Made by a program: the position numbers and the translations under genes. A stretch of DNA of 64,000 nucleotides from Candidatus Tectimicrobiota bacterium (GTDB taxonomy: Bacteria; JACPUC01), in assembly GCA_016192455.1 (NCBI GenBank), contig JACPUC010000030.1, positions 91,454 to 155,453 of the forward strand. Direction: 5' to 3'. Positions within the stretch are counted from its first letter, which is position 1. Each line of letters opens with the position of its first letter. Positions 1-10,359 of the stretch are shown here, in pieces. Under the pieces are notes generated by a model, which saw only the letters and a list, made by a program, of their open reading frames with translations, was not told the DNA's origin and ran no database searches.

Positions 1-552
1 CTGCAGCAGCTTCCGCCCGCGGTAGAGACGCGACATCACCGTCCCCATGGGGCAGCCGACAATGTCGGCGATCTCGCGGTAGGAGAACCCCTCCATGTCC
101 GAGAGGACGACCACGCTGCGGAACTCGCTGGGAAGCTGCTCGATCGCCCGCCGCACCTCATCGTGCACGGAATTCGCCAGGGCGATATCCTCCGGGTTGC
201 CGAGCATCTTCTGCGAGAAGTCGGCGCGCTGCTGCGGGTCGATGGTATTCTCCACCGTGGCGAAATCGACCTGCCCCGGTTCGCGCGACTGTTTAAAGTA
301 GTGATCCTTGTAAACGTTGATGAGGATTTTGAACATCCAGGCCTTGCAGTTCGTCCCCGGCTGAAACTGGTGGAAGAAGCGGAACGCCTTCAGGTAGGTC
401 TCCTGCACGAGGTCCTCGGCATCCTGCTTGTCGCGCGTCATGCGCAGGGCGGTGTTGTAGAGAGTCGGCATGAACTCCAGGGTGAGCGCCTCGAACGCCT
501 GCCGGTCTGCGCGTGGCGCCTCTGGGTTCTGTTTCTTCGTCGCGGCCGTCAT
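1..552 (-). CDS. ECF RNA polymerase sigma factor (3' end cut by window edge)
   Basis: The first 184 codons of an extracytoplasmic-function sigma-70 protein; the gene runs off the window before its stop. Sigma region 2 is visible at about residues 25-95 (AEDLVQETYLKAFRFF, then the KAWMFKILIN segment). Region 4 with its helix-turn-helix follows at about 135-184 (QLPSEFRSVVVLSDMEGFSY, then REIADIVGCPMGTVMSRLYRGR). ATG at 550-552 is the first start that keeps region 2 whole. It is only distantly similar to the sigma gene at 58059, so they are separate regulators. Its partner anti-sigma gene, if any, would lie outside the window. The sigma fold is clear; the regulon is unknown. Confidence 0.9.
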   Translation of the reverse strand, partial: MTAATKKQNPEAPRADRQAFEALTLEFMPTLYNTALRMTRDKQDAEDLVQETYLKAFRFFHQFQPGTNCKAWMFKILINVYKDHYFKQSREPGQVDFATVENTIDPQQRADFSQKMLGNPEDIALANSVHDEVRRAIEQLPSEFRSVVVLSDMEGFSYREIADIVGCPMGTVMSRLYRGRKLLQ

Positions 553-988
553 GCCTCGGGTTCCTCGCGCCTCTGCTTTCCGCCAGCCTCGCCCAGTGTC
601 ATCTGGAACGGCAGCAGGCGGTCTTCTATTCCGCCGCCTCCAGGGGCATCGCCGCTCTCGCCGCGGCGCGTCGGCATCGTGGCGCTATCATACCACGCCG
701 GCGGGTCCGTCGGCAGGCAATTCTCCCCCCGGCGACCGGCCGCGGCCCGCCAGCGATCACCTCGGGCCTCGGGCGCCCATCGCCCACGCATCTTTTGCCG
801 GCGCTTCCTTCCGCGGGATGTTGCCAAGGCTTGCCGGAGGGATGACTCCTCCCGCATGGTTTGCGCCAGCGGGGAAATTGTATACACTTCTGCCCTGTGG
901 AACGCTGGCGGGCGCAGTCGCCGGGCGTGTCGCTGCGCCGCCGTGCCCAAGTCTCTCTTCTCCCCTTCCTCGATGAGGCGTGCCGCGC
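553..988. other. Intergenic region between divergent sigma and ligase genes
   Basis: No gene is supported here; the open frames are shadows in GC-rich sequence. A TATACA at 881-886 with TTGCGC at 861-866 (14 nt spacing, shorter than optimal) is the only promoter-like pair seen for the plus-strand ligase. Confidence 0.4.
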
Positions 989-2590
989 ATGTCGATCTCC
1001 TTCCACCCCTATCCCATGGACATCCCGGAGCGCCTGAACATGGCCGATTGGGCCATCGACCGCTGGGTACGCCAGGGTCACGGCGACCGGGTGGCCTTCG
1101 TAGCCCCGCACCCTGCCGGCGGGGGCGACGCCATCCTGGAGCTCACCTACGCTGCCATGCAGGAGCGCATGAACCGCGCCGGCAATGCCATGCGCGCCCT
1201 CGGGGTGGGGCGAGGCGAGCGGGTCCTGGTGCGCAGCCAGAACACGCCGGAGATCCTCGCCATCGTGCTGGGGTGTTTGAAGATCGGCGCCGTGCCGATG
1301 GCCGTCTCCTCGCTCTTCCGCTCCGAGGAGCTCGCCTACATCTTGCGCAACAGCGAGGCCGCCGTCGCCGTCTCCTCCCAGGAGCTGGCGGGGCCCCTGC
1401 GGGCCATCAGGCAGCGTGTTCCCACCTTGAAAACCCTCGCCACCCTCGGCGGCAGCGAAGCCGGCGAGACCGCCCTCGAGCCGCTGCTCGCCGCCTCGTC
1501 CGCCGAGCTCGCCTGCGCCGACACCCGCCGCGACGAGGCCGCCTTCGTCTTCTACACCTCCGGCACCTCGGGGAACCCAAAGGGCATCTGCCAGGCGCAT
1601 CGCTACGTCATCGGCGCCCTCGATCCCCTGGCCCGCTTCCTGGTCCAGTTTCAGCCCCACGAGCGCATGTACAACCCGCATGAGATCAGCTTCAGCTACG
1701 CCTTCGGGTGGACCTTCTTCATGCCGCTGCTGGTGGGCGCCTCTAGCATCCTGCACCTGGGGCGCATCGAGCCGCGCTCGCTCCTGCAGAATATCCAGCG
1801 CTTCCGGCCGCAGATTCTCGCCTCGGTGCCGACGCTCTACAACGCCATGATGGCGCTCGACGACCGCCAGGCCTACGACATGCGCTCCCTGCGCCTCATC
1901 ATCTCCGCCGGCGCGCCCCTGCACCAGGAGCTGCACGCGGAGATGCGCGCCTACTTCGGCTGCGAGGTGCGCGAGGCCATCGGCCAGTCGGAGAGCCAGA
2001 CCTTCATCGGCCAGTGGGGCGACCGGCCCAGGAAGCCGGGGTCGCTCGGCTACCCCCTGCCGAGCTATCACATCCGCATCCTCGACGAGGAGGGGAAGGA
2101 CTGTCCCCCCGGCGCCATCGGCTCCATCGCCATCCGCGACGACCACCCGTCGCTCTTCATCGCCTATCAGGGCCTGCCGCAGTTCTGGCAGGCGAACCAC
2201 CGCGACGGTTGGTACCACACGGGCGACATGGGGCATCTCGACGGAGAGGGCTGCATCTGGTTCGACGCGCGCGGCGATGACCTCATCAAGAGCCGCGGCT
2301 ACCTCGTCTCACCGGACGAGATCGAGCGGGTCCTGGCAGGCCATCCCGCGGTGGCGGAGGTGGGCGTGATCGGCGTGCCGGATGCGTACTACGGCCGGCG
2401 CCTGCGGGCCTACGTGGCGCTGCGGCCCGGCGCCGCGGCAGGCGAGGAGGAGCTGAAGCAGCACGTGCGCGAGCGCCTCGCCCCCTTCAAGACGCCGCAG
2501 GAGGTGGTTTTTCTACCGGCCATGCCGCGCACCGCCACGGGCAAACTGCAGCGCGTTACCCTGCGCCGGCTGATGGAGACGCAGGGGTGA
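989..2590 (+). CDS. AMP-forming acyl/aryl-CoA ligase (benzoate- or aminobenzoate-CoA ligase type)
   Basis: Member of the ANL adenylating-enzyme family, which activates a carboxylic acid with ATP and transfers it to coenzyme A. The P-loop-like motif YTSGTSGNPKG is at about residues 183-193. The A5-type GQSESQTF segment and the YHTGDMG hinge region follow. The C-terminal lid carries TATGKLQR with the catalytic lysine. At 533 residues it is full length. ATG at 989 gives MSISFHPYP; a GTG nine bases upstream is an alternative. The nearby CoA-transferase genes and the bicupin dioxygenases suggest an aromatic-acid substrate, but that is inference. Ends in TGA, so UGA also serves as an ordinary stop in this genome. 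Confidence 0.88.
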   Translation: MSISFHPYPMDIPERLNMADWAIDRWVRQGHGDRVAFVAPHPAGGGDAILELTYAAMQERMNRAGNAMRALGVGRGERVLVRSQNTPEILAIVLGCLKIGAVPMAVSSLFRSEELAYILRNSEAAVAVSSQELAGPLRAIRQRVPTLKTLATLGGSEAGETALEPLLAASSAELACADTRRDEAAFVFYTSGTSGNPKGICQAHRYVIGALDPLARFLVQFQPHERMYNPHEISFSYAFGWTFFMPLLVGASSILHLGRIEPRSLLQNIQRFRPQILASVPTLYNAMMALDDRQAYDMRSLRLIISAGAPLHQELHAEMRAYFGCEVREAIGQSESQTFIGQWGDRPRKPGSLGYPLPSYHIRILDEEGKDCPPGAIGSIAIRDDHPSLFIAYQGLPQFWQANHRDGWYHTGDMGHLDGEGCIWFDARGDDLIKSRGYLVSPDEIERVLAGHPAVAEVGVIGVPDAYYGRRLRAYVALRPGAAAGEEELKQHVRERLAPFKTPQEVVFLPAMPRTATGKLQRVTLRRLMETQG

Positions 2591-2679
2591 ACGTTGCCTC
2601 CGCAACGGCCAGGCAGAGACCGGTGCGCGGCGATGCGATCAGGAAGAGCGGCAAGGGGGTGGCGCGGGCCGTCGCGGCG

Positions 2680-3012
2680 CTAGTTTCGGCTGACGCTCTC
2701 GTACAGCTTCTGGAAATCGGTCTTCACGTCATCGAGCCAGGTGACGCCGATCCACCTGAAGCGTGGCACGAGGTACTTGCTCGCCTGCGAGGAGAGATCG
2801 AAGAGGAAGTGCTGGTAGACCTGCTCGGCGCTCTGGGCCTGTGTGCGGTACTCCTGCGCCAGCCGCTTCATGACGATCTGGGCGTAGTTGAACATGGCGA
2901 AGCGTTCGTTCTCCTCCTTCTTGTCATACGGGTTCTCGGCATTCATGACCGGAAGGAACACCCGTTCATTGAGGAACTGCAGAAGCTTGTCACGCGCCAT
3001 CGAGTCTGCCAT
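2680..3012 (-). CDS. Conserved-looking hypothetical protein, 110 aa
   Basis: I do not recognise the family. The protein is soluble and helical-looking, with charged N-terminal sequence (RDKLLQFLNERVFLP) and an aromatic C-terminal half (FRWIGVTWLDDVKTDFQKLYESV). It has no signal peptide and no cysteine. ATG at 3010-3012 is preceded by AGGAAGG at normal spacing, which supports it over the ATG nine codons upstream. Base composition matches a genuine coding frame. It is convergent with the ligase gene and has no operon partner. Confidence 0.65.
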   Translation of the reverse strand: MADSMARDKLLQFLNERVFLPVMNAENPYDKKEENERFAMFNYAQIVMKRLAQEYRTQAQSAEQVYQHFLFDLSSQASKYLVPRFRWIGVTWLDDVKTDFQKLYESVSRN

Positions 3013-3383
3013 GCCCTTCCTACCTCTCTGCAATGCCATCGTCTGGGCGCACTCCGCGAGGGTACCCGGCGTGCGCGTGCGCTGCCCCCCTTCCGCGAGC
3101 CATGGTAGATTCTCATCTTAGCAGACCTCTCCCCGCCTGCCAAGACGTGCGGGGAAGGCGGCCGCGCGACAAGGAGTCCTGGGGGAAACCGCGCTTTGAC
3201 TCGAGCGGCGGGGCGGAGGGCTGAAATCCCCTTGCAAACTCACGGAGCTGGCCCGATGCTACGAGGGGAAGAGGCGGTTGGAGGTTATGAGCGCGGACGG
3301 TCCGCGCCACGTGCGCCTGGCTCGCCGGGGACGAGGAGCGGCGGGCAGGGTCGTGGCGCGCTTCTAGCAACGAGGAGACGAGG
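3013..3383. other. Intergenic region upstream of CoA-transferase A
   Basis: No convincing gene. The last 25 nt contain GAGGAGACGAGG, the Shine-Dalgarno of the CoA-transferase A subunit. No clear promoter was found. Confidence 0.4.
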
Positions 3384-4262
3384 GTGGGGTATCCGCAGCT
3401 CTGCACGTTGCGCGAGGCGGTGACGGAGGTGCCGCAGGGGGCCTTCATCGTCATGGCGGGGACGAACGACATGGCGCCGATGGCGCTGGTGCGCGAGCTC
3501 GTGCGCCAACGCAAGCGGGGCCTGCGCGTCATCACGGCGCCCACCGGCGGCTTGAACGTTGATCTCCTCATCGGGGCGGGGTGCCTTGCGAGCCTCGAAC
3601 TCTCGGCCGTCTCCCTGGGCGAGTTCGGCGCGGCGCCGCACTTCCGTCGCGCCGCCGAGACGCGGAGCCTCGACCTCAGGGATACGACCTGACCCGCCGT
3701 GCTCGCGGCGCTCCAGGCTGGAGCGCAGGCCCTCCCCTTCGTGCCGGTGCGCGGTCTCCTGGAGAGCGACCTCCTGCGCACGCGCCCCGACTACAAGGTC
3801 GTTGCGAACCCCTTTGACGAGAGCGAACAGATCGTCCTCGTGCCGGCGCTGCGGCCGGAGTTCGCGCTGCTCCACGGCTTCCAGGCCGATGCCCATGGCA
3901 ATGTGCTGCTGCCGGGCGGCCTGGACGGCGTGCTCGCGGCGCAGGCGGCCGAGCGCGTCATCGTGACGGTGGAGGAGCTGGTGGATCACGATCTGTTCGA
4001 GCACCCGCGTCCCGGCGTGGTGCTGCCGGCGCTCTATGTGGAGAGCGTCGTCCTGGCGCCCTCCGGCGCGCGCCCCACGGGCTGTCCGGGATACTACGAG
4101 GTGGATGGCGCGGCGATCCAGGACTACCTGAGAGCGGCGGCTGACCCCACCGCCTTCGCGGCCTACCTGGCGCGCTCCGTGCTCCGCCCCGAAGGCGAGG
4201 AGGGCGGCCGCGAGGACTTCGAGACCGCAGGAGCCGCCGGGGGGAAGCGCGTGGGCAGCTAG
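3384..4262 (+). CDS. CoA-transferase subunit A, candidate selenoprotein (in-frame UGA at codon 103)
   Basis: Class I (glutaconate/3-oxoacid type) CoA-transferase alpha subunit, 292 residues if the UGA at 3690-3692 is read. The frame is unbroken on both sides: residues 1-102 end in SLDLRDTT and residues 104 onward begin PAVLAALQAGAQALPF, so only one codon interrupts the protein. Relatives, as I recall them, have T-C-P-A here, so UGA replaces a cysteine codon. An 8-bp hairpin starts 15 nt after the UGA with loop GGC (3708-3726). The start is GTG after GAGGAGACGAGG. The gene ends in TAG. The catalytic glutamate of this family is in the B subunit, encoded downstream at 4549. A nonsense mutation or sequencing error is the alternative. 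Confident in family, moderately confident in selenocysteine. Confidence 0.8.
3690..3726 (+). promoter_or_regulatory. Candidate SECIS: UGA plus downstream hairpin in CoA-transferase A
   Basis: UGA at 3690-3692, a 15-nt spacer, then GCGCTCCA / GGC / TGGAGCGC: a perfect 8-bp stem with a 3-nt loop that starts with G. Bacterial SECIS elements sit just downstream of the UGA inside the coding sequence and carry a G in the first two loop bases, about 16-37 nt from the UGA. This hairpin fits on all counts. Confidence 0.65.
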
Positions 4263-4548
4263 GGCCGTGGCCCGGCGTTTCGGTGCGGCATGGCGGGGCG
4301 TGATTCGGCGGCAGGCATGGTGCGAGGCAACCGTCTCCCACCGCCTGCCGGTGGGTTGCATCCGCTTCGTCGTCGCTCCCCTCAGCGCGGTCGCCTTGAC
4401 CAGTGGCAGAGGCGTAGGCTGGGAGGGCGGGGGATCAAGGCCCCTCAGCCAACGTGAGCCTTCGTGACGCGGCACGGATGCCGCGCGCGCGCCGGAGCCC
4501 AGCAGGCGACGACTCCCTCAGAGGTGCGACGCGGCGGGAGGAGCGTGA

Positions 4549-5307
4549 ATGGAGGCGGAAGCGTCCTGGACACAAGCGGAGATGCTGGCCTGCATCATCG
4601 CGCGCGAGCTGCGCGACGGCGAGACCGTCGGCGTGGGAGCCGCCTCTCCCGTGCCCGCCGCGGCAGCCCTGCTGGCCCGGGCCAGCCACGCGCCGACGCT
4701 CTGCCCGCTCATCATCGGCAGCCCCGCCCACTTCCCCTTCCGGGGCGGCAGCAAGGAGTTCTTCGATTTCGCCCAGCGCGGCGGCCTGGACGTCTTCTTC
4801 CTCAGCGGCGCCCAGATCGACCTGCGCGCGAACATCAACCTCCACTGCATCGGGCCGTACGAGGCGCCCAGCGTGCGGCTGCCGGGAGCGCGCGGCTCCG
4901 CCATGCTCTACTACATGGCGCGCCGCACCATCCTCTTCCGCACCGAGCACACGCCGCGGGTGTTCGTGCCGCGCGTTGATTTCATCACCAGCCCCGGCGC
5001 CAGCTCGGCCGGCGTGTTTCGGCGCGGGGGGCCGGACAAGGTCATCACCCCGCTGCTCACCTTCCGCTTCAATCAGCAGGCGGGGGAGCTGGAGCTGGCC
5101 GGCCTGCACCCCGGCGTGAGCCTCGACGCGGCGCGCGCGCAGACCGGATTCCCGCTGCGCTGGCAAGGCGGCGAGGCGCCGCGCGTGGCGCCGCCGACGG
5201 CGGAGGAGCTGGCGGTCCTGCGCGAGCGCGTGCGCGACGAGCTCGCGCCCATCTATCCGCGCTTCGCGGCAGGCCAGATCAAGGCGCCGCACGCGGCGCA
5301 GCCCTGA
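4549..5307 (+). CDS. CoA-transferase subunit B
   Basis: Beta subunit of the same glutaconate/3-oxoacid-type CoA-transferase, 252 residues. Visible family features are the N-terminal CIIARELRDGETVGVGAASPVPAAAALLAR region, the central DVFFLSGAQIDLRANINLHCIG segment, and the late SPGASSAGVFRRGGPDKVIT stretch typical of beta subunits. The usual catalytic Glu is not obvious in the expected motif. ATG follows GGGAGGAGCGTG closely. The A and B genes are 286 nt apart, an unusually large gap for a two-subunit enzyme; I see no gene in that gap. The B subunit has no in-frame UGA. Confidence 0.85.
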   Translation: MEAEASWTQAEMLACIIARELRDGETVGVGAASPVPAAAALLARASHAPTLCPLIIGSPAHFPFRGGSKEFFDFAQRGGLDVFFLSGAQIDLRANINLHCIGPYEAPSVRLPGARGSAMLYYMARRTILFRTEHTPRVFVPRVDFITSPGASSAGVFRRGGPDKVITPLLTFRFNQQAGELELAGLHPGVSLDAARAQTGFPLRWQGGEAPRVAPPTAEELAVLRERVRDELAPIYPRFAAGQIKAPHAAQP

Positions 5308-5717
5308 GTGGCAAGGCCCTCCCCGCCCCTCCAGCCTCGACGGCTGCGGCGGCGCAGCAGCACGTAGTCCCGCCCGCCGATCTCCCTCCATCCTATCTCC
5401 ACGTCTATGGCAAGCCTTCGGCGCCGGTCGTTGGGCGGCGTTCCCCTAGGGTATCGCGAAGCAGGGCGAGGCTATTTTTCTTGCAAAACGCCAACGCCGA
5501 CACTATCATTGGGTCCTCTCTGTCAAGGACCTGCGCAGGTGGCTGGGGGCGCAGGGGCAGCGGCTGTGCCGCTCGCGACGAGGCGGAGCGGCGTGGCGGG
5601 CGATGAGGCCGTAGTCCCGCGGAGGCGCCGTGGCATGAGCTCCGGGTAAGCGACGGAGCTGTTCAACAAGCGACAAGGGTGCTGGCGAGTGCCCATCGCA
5701 GGGGAGGCGTAAAGAGG
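5308..5717. other. Intergenic region with promoter for the secreted protein
   Basis: No gene. It holds the promoter described at 5482-5510 and a leader of about 200 nt before the next start codon. Confidence 0.4.
5482..5510 (+). promoter_or_regulatory. Probable sigma-70 promoter
   Basis: TTGCAA (5482-5487), 17-nt spacer, TATCAT (5505-5510), in an AT-richer patch upstream of the secreted protein at 5718. Confidence 0.45.
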
Positions 5718-7076
5718 ATGAAGAGGTATCGTGGTGCGAATGCAGCGCGTCGGGCCGTTGTGGCGGGGGTTGCCATAGCGGTGCTTCTCCTCAGTGGCTC
5801 CCTGGTCCTGGCGCAGCGTCCCTTTGGTCCGCCTTCGGGGGATCAAGCCGGAGTGCGACCCGAGGTGCCGTCGCCGCCGCCGCCGCCGCCGCCGCCGGGT
5901 GAGCCCAGCAAGCCACCCGTGCCGAGCAGTCTGGCGGATCTGTTGGTGGGATTGCGGCCGAGCGGCGGCGGCGCGCCGCAGGCCGGAACAGGTCCTGATA
6001 TCAATGCCACCTTCTCCGGCCAGGTGCCGGGGTTCATTCCTCTGAACATCGAAGTCAATATCACGGAATCCGAGGGGGCGATCAGCGGCTCGGTGAACGT
6101 GCTCCAGGGTCAAACGCTCTTGACCGAGTTCGGCATGAGCGGGGAGTATGATCGCCAGATGCGCAAGGTGACGTTGAGCATCCAGCTCGATCCGCCGCTG
6201 TCGCTGAGCGGCGAAGTCTCTCCCGATGGGAACATGATCGAGACCGACCTGGGGATCGTGCTCTTTCGCGGCGGTGGACGTGGGAGCCCCGTGGAGGGGC
6301 TGTTCATCGGCTCCCTGGGCGTCTTCCAGGTGCCCCTCCTGGGCGAGATCGATATCAGCCTGAGCGTGGAACTCTTTGAAGCGGAACCTGGGAGTGTGGA
6401 TGGGTTCTTCGACACCCGCGTGGGCGGCGAGTTCCTCGGTTTCGGCGAGGTGCGGGGGAGCGCGGCGCCCGCCGATCAGAGCGGCGCCCGCCATCTCACG
6501 CTCACGTTCTTCTTCCAAGACCGCACCGAGGTGACCGTGGAGGCGGTGCTGCCCTTCGATCAGCGCGTCCTCGAGGTGCCGCAGTTCCAGTTGCTGCTCC
6601 ACCGGGGCCGCTTCCTGGATGGCACGGTGGAGGAGATCGGCGAGGACCAGTTCACCATCTTCAACGAGTTCAGCGAGGAGCGGTTTGTGGTGCGCGTCAG
6701 CCGCAACACCCGCTTCCTCCTCGGCCCCTCTATTCTTGCTACGCACGCTGAGGACGTGGAGGGCGAAGCCCTGGAGGAGGACGCGCTGGATTTCGTCGAC
6801 GAGGGCGTTCTGCGCGGCAAGGCCGGCTTGCAGGCCCTGCGGCAGGGTGAGTTCGCCTTCGTCTTGGCCATCGAAGGGCTGCCCGATGAACCATTGCTGG
6901 CGCTGGAGGTGGAGCAGGGGGGCTTCTTCGATGAGGGCGAACTCGACTTTGAGGAGAACGACGACTCGCTGAGTGATGGGTTCGCCGATGGTGGGTCGCT
7001 CGACTGCGCGCCGGACGATACCGCGTGCCTGGCCGGCCTTGCCGGTGTCGACTCACTATTTGGCAATGGCTCCTGA
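5718..7076 (+). CDS. Secreted protein with poly-proline linker, unknown function
   Basis: I do not recognise a domain family. The N-terminus is a clear signal peptide (basic MKRYRG, hydrophobic VVAGVAIAVLLLSGSLVLA, cleavage near AQ), so the protein is exported. A run of eight prolines lies at about residues 55-62. The middle is beta-rich with repeated Gly and acidic residues (SITISE/ESEGAISGSVN-like strands), and the tail is strongly acidic (EGELDFEENDDSLSDGF) with one late Cys pair. ATG at 5718 follows GGGGAGGCGTAAAGAGG. A strong hairpin terminator follows at 7122. It looks like a single-gene transcription unit for an envelope or extracellular protein. Confidence 0.7.
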   Translation: MKRYRGANAARRAVVAGVAIAVLLLSGSLVLAQRPFGPPSGDQAGVRPEVPSPPPPPPPPGEPSKPPVPSSLADLLVGLRPSGGGAPQAGTGPDINATFSGQVPGFIPLNIEVNITESEGAISGSVNVLQGQTLLTEFGMSGEYDRQMRKVTLSIQLDPPLSLSGEVSPDGNMIETDLGIVLFRGGGRGSPVEGLFIGSLGVFQVPLLGEIDISLSVELFEAEPGSVDGFFDTRVGGEFLGFGEVRGSAAPADQSGARHLTLTFFFQDRTEVTVEAVLPFDQRVLEVPQFQLLLHRGRFLDGTVEEIGEDQFTIFNEFSEERFVVRVSRNTRFLLGPSILATHAEDVEGEALEEDALDFVDEGVLRGKAGLQALRQGEFAFVLAIEGLPDEPLLALEVEQGGFFDEGELDFEENDDSLSDGFADGGSLDCAPDDTACLAGLAGVDSLFGNGS

Positions 7077-7121
7077 TTGCGCTTCGTGGCCGCGCCGCAC
7101 GTTCCCGCCCGCAGTAACGAA

Positions 7122-7156
7122 AATGGGGCGCCCGTGGGGGGCGCCCCATTGTTGTT
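7122..7156 (+). terminator. Hairpin terminator after the secreted protein gene
   Basis: Perfect 11-bp stem AATGGGGCGCC (7122-7132) with GGCGCCCCATT (7140-7150), followed by GTTGTT. It lies between converging genes and may serve both strands. Confidence 0.6.
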
Positions 7157-7206
7157 GACGCGCCGGCCGCCGGTCGCCGGTCGCCGTGCCGGGGACTCCC
7201 CCCATC

Positions 7207-8752
<1,546 letters not shown>

Positions 8753-9171
8753 TCGCTGGTTGGTAGGTGAAGTGTAGGCCGCGCGCGCCGCAAAATCAAG
8801 CACGGAGTGCGGCATGCGGGGCCTCGCCGCGATACCCGGCCAGCGGCGCATGCTGAGCGGTCGCACGGCGCCGCCGACGCGCCTCGAGTCTTCGGCGGCA
8901 CGAGACCAGCGAGCGCCGAGGCCCACTGCTTTCTCCCGGCCATCCCCCCAACACTCGCCCCCCAGCCCCGCGCCGATCTCCCATGGCGGGGTGTCCGCCG
9001 TTGCGTTATCTTTAGCAAAACTCGCCGCCAGGACAGGCGGCGAGGTTCCTGGCGCTCCAACCCGACGACCGCAACGGCGAGTCTCTCAAGGCCGGCGCGG
9101 CGGTGGAGGGCTGGCGGTGGCGCGCTGTCCGCGCGCGGCGGAGCCTGCCGCCGGCGGGGAGGGAACGGGGC
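8753..9171. other. Intergenic region between divergent thiC and dioxygenase genes
   Basis: No gene is supported. It should contain promoters for both flanking units, but I see no strong match apart from an AT-rich patch around 9003-9025. Confidence 0.35.
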
Positions 9172-10230
9172 ATGAAGACCATGGAAGCGGCCATGGCGAA
9201 GACGCCGCAGGCGTACTTCCAGGAGGTGGCGCGCTACAAGACGGAGCCGCTCTGGATGCGCCTGGCGGAGGTCCTCACGAACGAGCCGCCGGTGCGCGCC
9301 CTCCCCTGCCTCTGGCGGTATGCCGACATTCGCCCGCTGCTCCTCCGCGCCGGCGAGCTCCTGACCGCGGCGGAGGCCGAGCGCCGCGTGCTCATGCTCA
9401 TGAACCCCGGCCTCGAGGGAGAGGTGGCCGCCACGCAGACGCTCTACGCGGGGCTGCAGCTCATCCTTCCCAGCGAGATCGCGCCGACCCATCGCCACTC
9501 CCCGGCGGCCTTCCGCTTCATCGTCGAGGGGGAGGGGGCTTACACCTCCGTGAACGGCGAGCGCCTCATCATGCACCCGGGCGATCTCATCCTGACGCCG
9601 GCCTGGGCCTGGCACGACCACGGCAACGAGACGGACGCCCCCACCGTTTGGCTTGATGGCCTCGACGTGCCCTTGGTGAAGGGGCTGGGCGCTGTCTTTG
9701 CGCAGCCGTATGCCGCCGGCACTCACCCCGTGGCGCGACCCGACAACGCCTCCTTGGGGCTTTACGGCGCCGGCGGCATGCTGCCCCTGGGCGCGGCGCA
9801 CGACGGCCCCCACTCGCCCCTGCCGATCTACCCCTGGAAGCAGGCCAGGACCGCCCTCGAGCAGGCCGGCGCGCCGACCACGCCGCACGACGGCGTCATC
9901 TTCGAGTACGTCAACCCGCTGACCGGCGGCCCGATCTTCCCCACCATGTCGGCCTACGTGCAGATGCTGCGTCCGGGCGAGCAGACGCGCCGCCACCGCC
10001 ACATGTCGAGCCACGTCATGCACGTCGTCAGCGGCAGCGGCGTCAGCATCATCGGCGATGCGCGCCTGGAGTGGCGCGCCAAGGACACCTTCGCCCAACC
10101 CGGCTGGATGTGGCACGAGCACCGGAACCTCTCGGCGAGCGAGCTGGCGTTCCTCTTCTCCTTCTCGGATCGGCCGGTGCTCGAGCGCTGCGGCCTCTAC
10201 CGTGAAGAGGATCGCGGACCGCAGGGATAG
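9172..10230 (+). CDS. Bicupin ring-cleavage dioxygenase (gentisate 1,2-dioxygenase family)
   Basis: Fe(II)-dependent bicupin of the gentisate/1-hydroxy-2-naphthoate/salicylate dioxygenase type, which opens a hydroxylated aromatic ring with O2. The first cupin has PTHRHSPAAFRFIVEGEGAY followed by PGDLILTPAWAWHDHGNE, giving the metal-binding His residues. The second has TRRHRHMSSHVMHVVSGSG and WMWHEHRN. The protein is 352 residues, the usual size. ATG at 9172 follows GGGAGGGAACGGGG; in-frame ATGs just downstream are alternatives. A second member of the family is encoded at 19553-20659. The exact substrate cannot be told from sequence. Confidence 0.88.
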   Translation: MKTMEAAMAKTPQAYFQEVARYKTEPLWMRLAEVLTNEPPVRALPCLWRYADIRPLLLRAGELLTAAEAERRVLMLMNPGLEGEVAATQTLYAGLQLILPSEIAPTHRHSPAAFRFIVEGEGAYTSVNGERLIMHPGDLILTPAWAWHDHGNETDAPTVWLDGLDVPLVKGLGAVFAQPYAAGTHPVARPDNASLGLYGAGGMLPLGAAHDGPHSPLPIYPWKQARTALEQAGAPTTPHDGVIFEYVNPLTGGPIFPTMSAYVQMLRPGEQTRRHRHMSSHVMHVVSGSGVSIIGDARLEWRAKDTFAQPGWMWHEHRNLSASELAFLFSFSDRPVLERCGLYREEDRGPQG

Positions 10231-10359
10231 GCCGCGGGCGGCCGGGGGGCTGCGCCGCCTCACGGCGCTGGGGAGGCCGGGTTGCACGCAGTTCCTGGGC
10301 GAGGGGCTGGCGCGCTTCGCGGCGCGAAGATCCCGAGTATTCTCGGAAAGGATAGGTGC

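Noticed and set aside
2588-2616. SECIS at the TGA of the acyl-CoA ligase
   Set aside because: A small hairpin follows the stop, but spacing is about 1 nt and no coding frame continues; ordinary stop.
3384-4262. Two separate genes, 3384-3692 and 3699-4262
   Set aside because: They are in the same frame and together make one full CoA-transferase A subunit interrupted by a single UGA.
4263-4548. Small gene between CoA-transferase A and B
   Set aside because: The short frame is Arg/Gly/Trp-rich and has no Shine-Dalgarno or homology; taken as non-coding.
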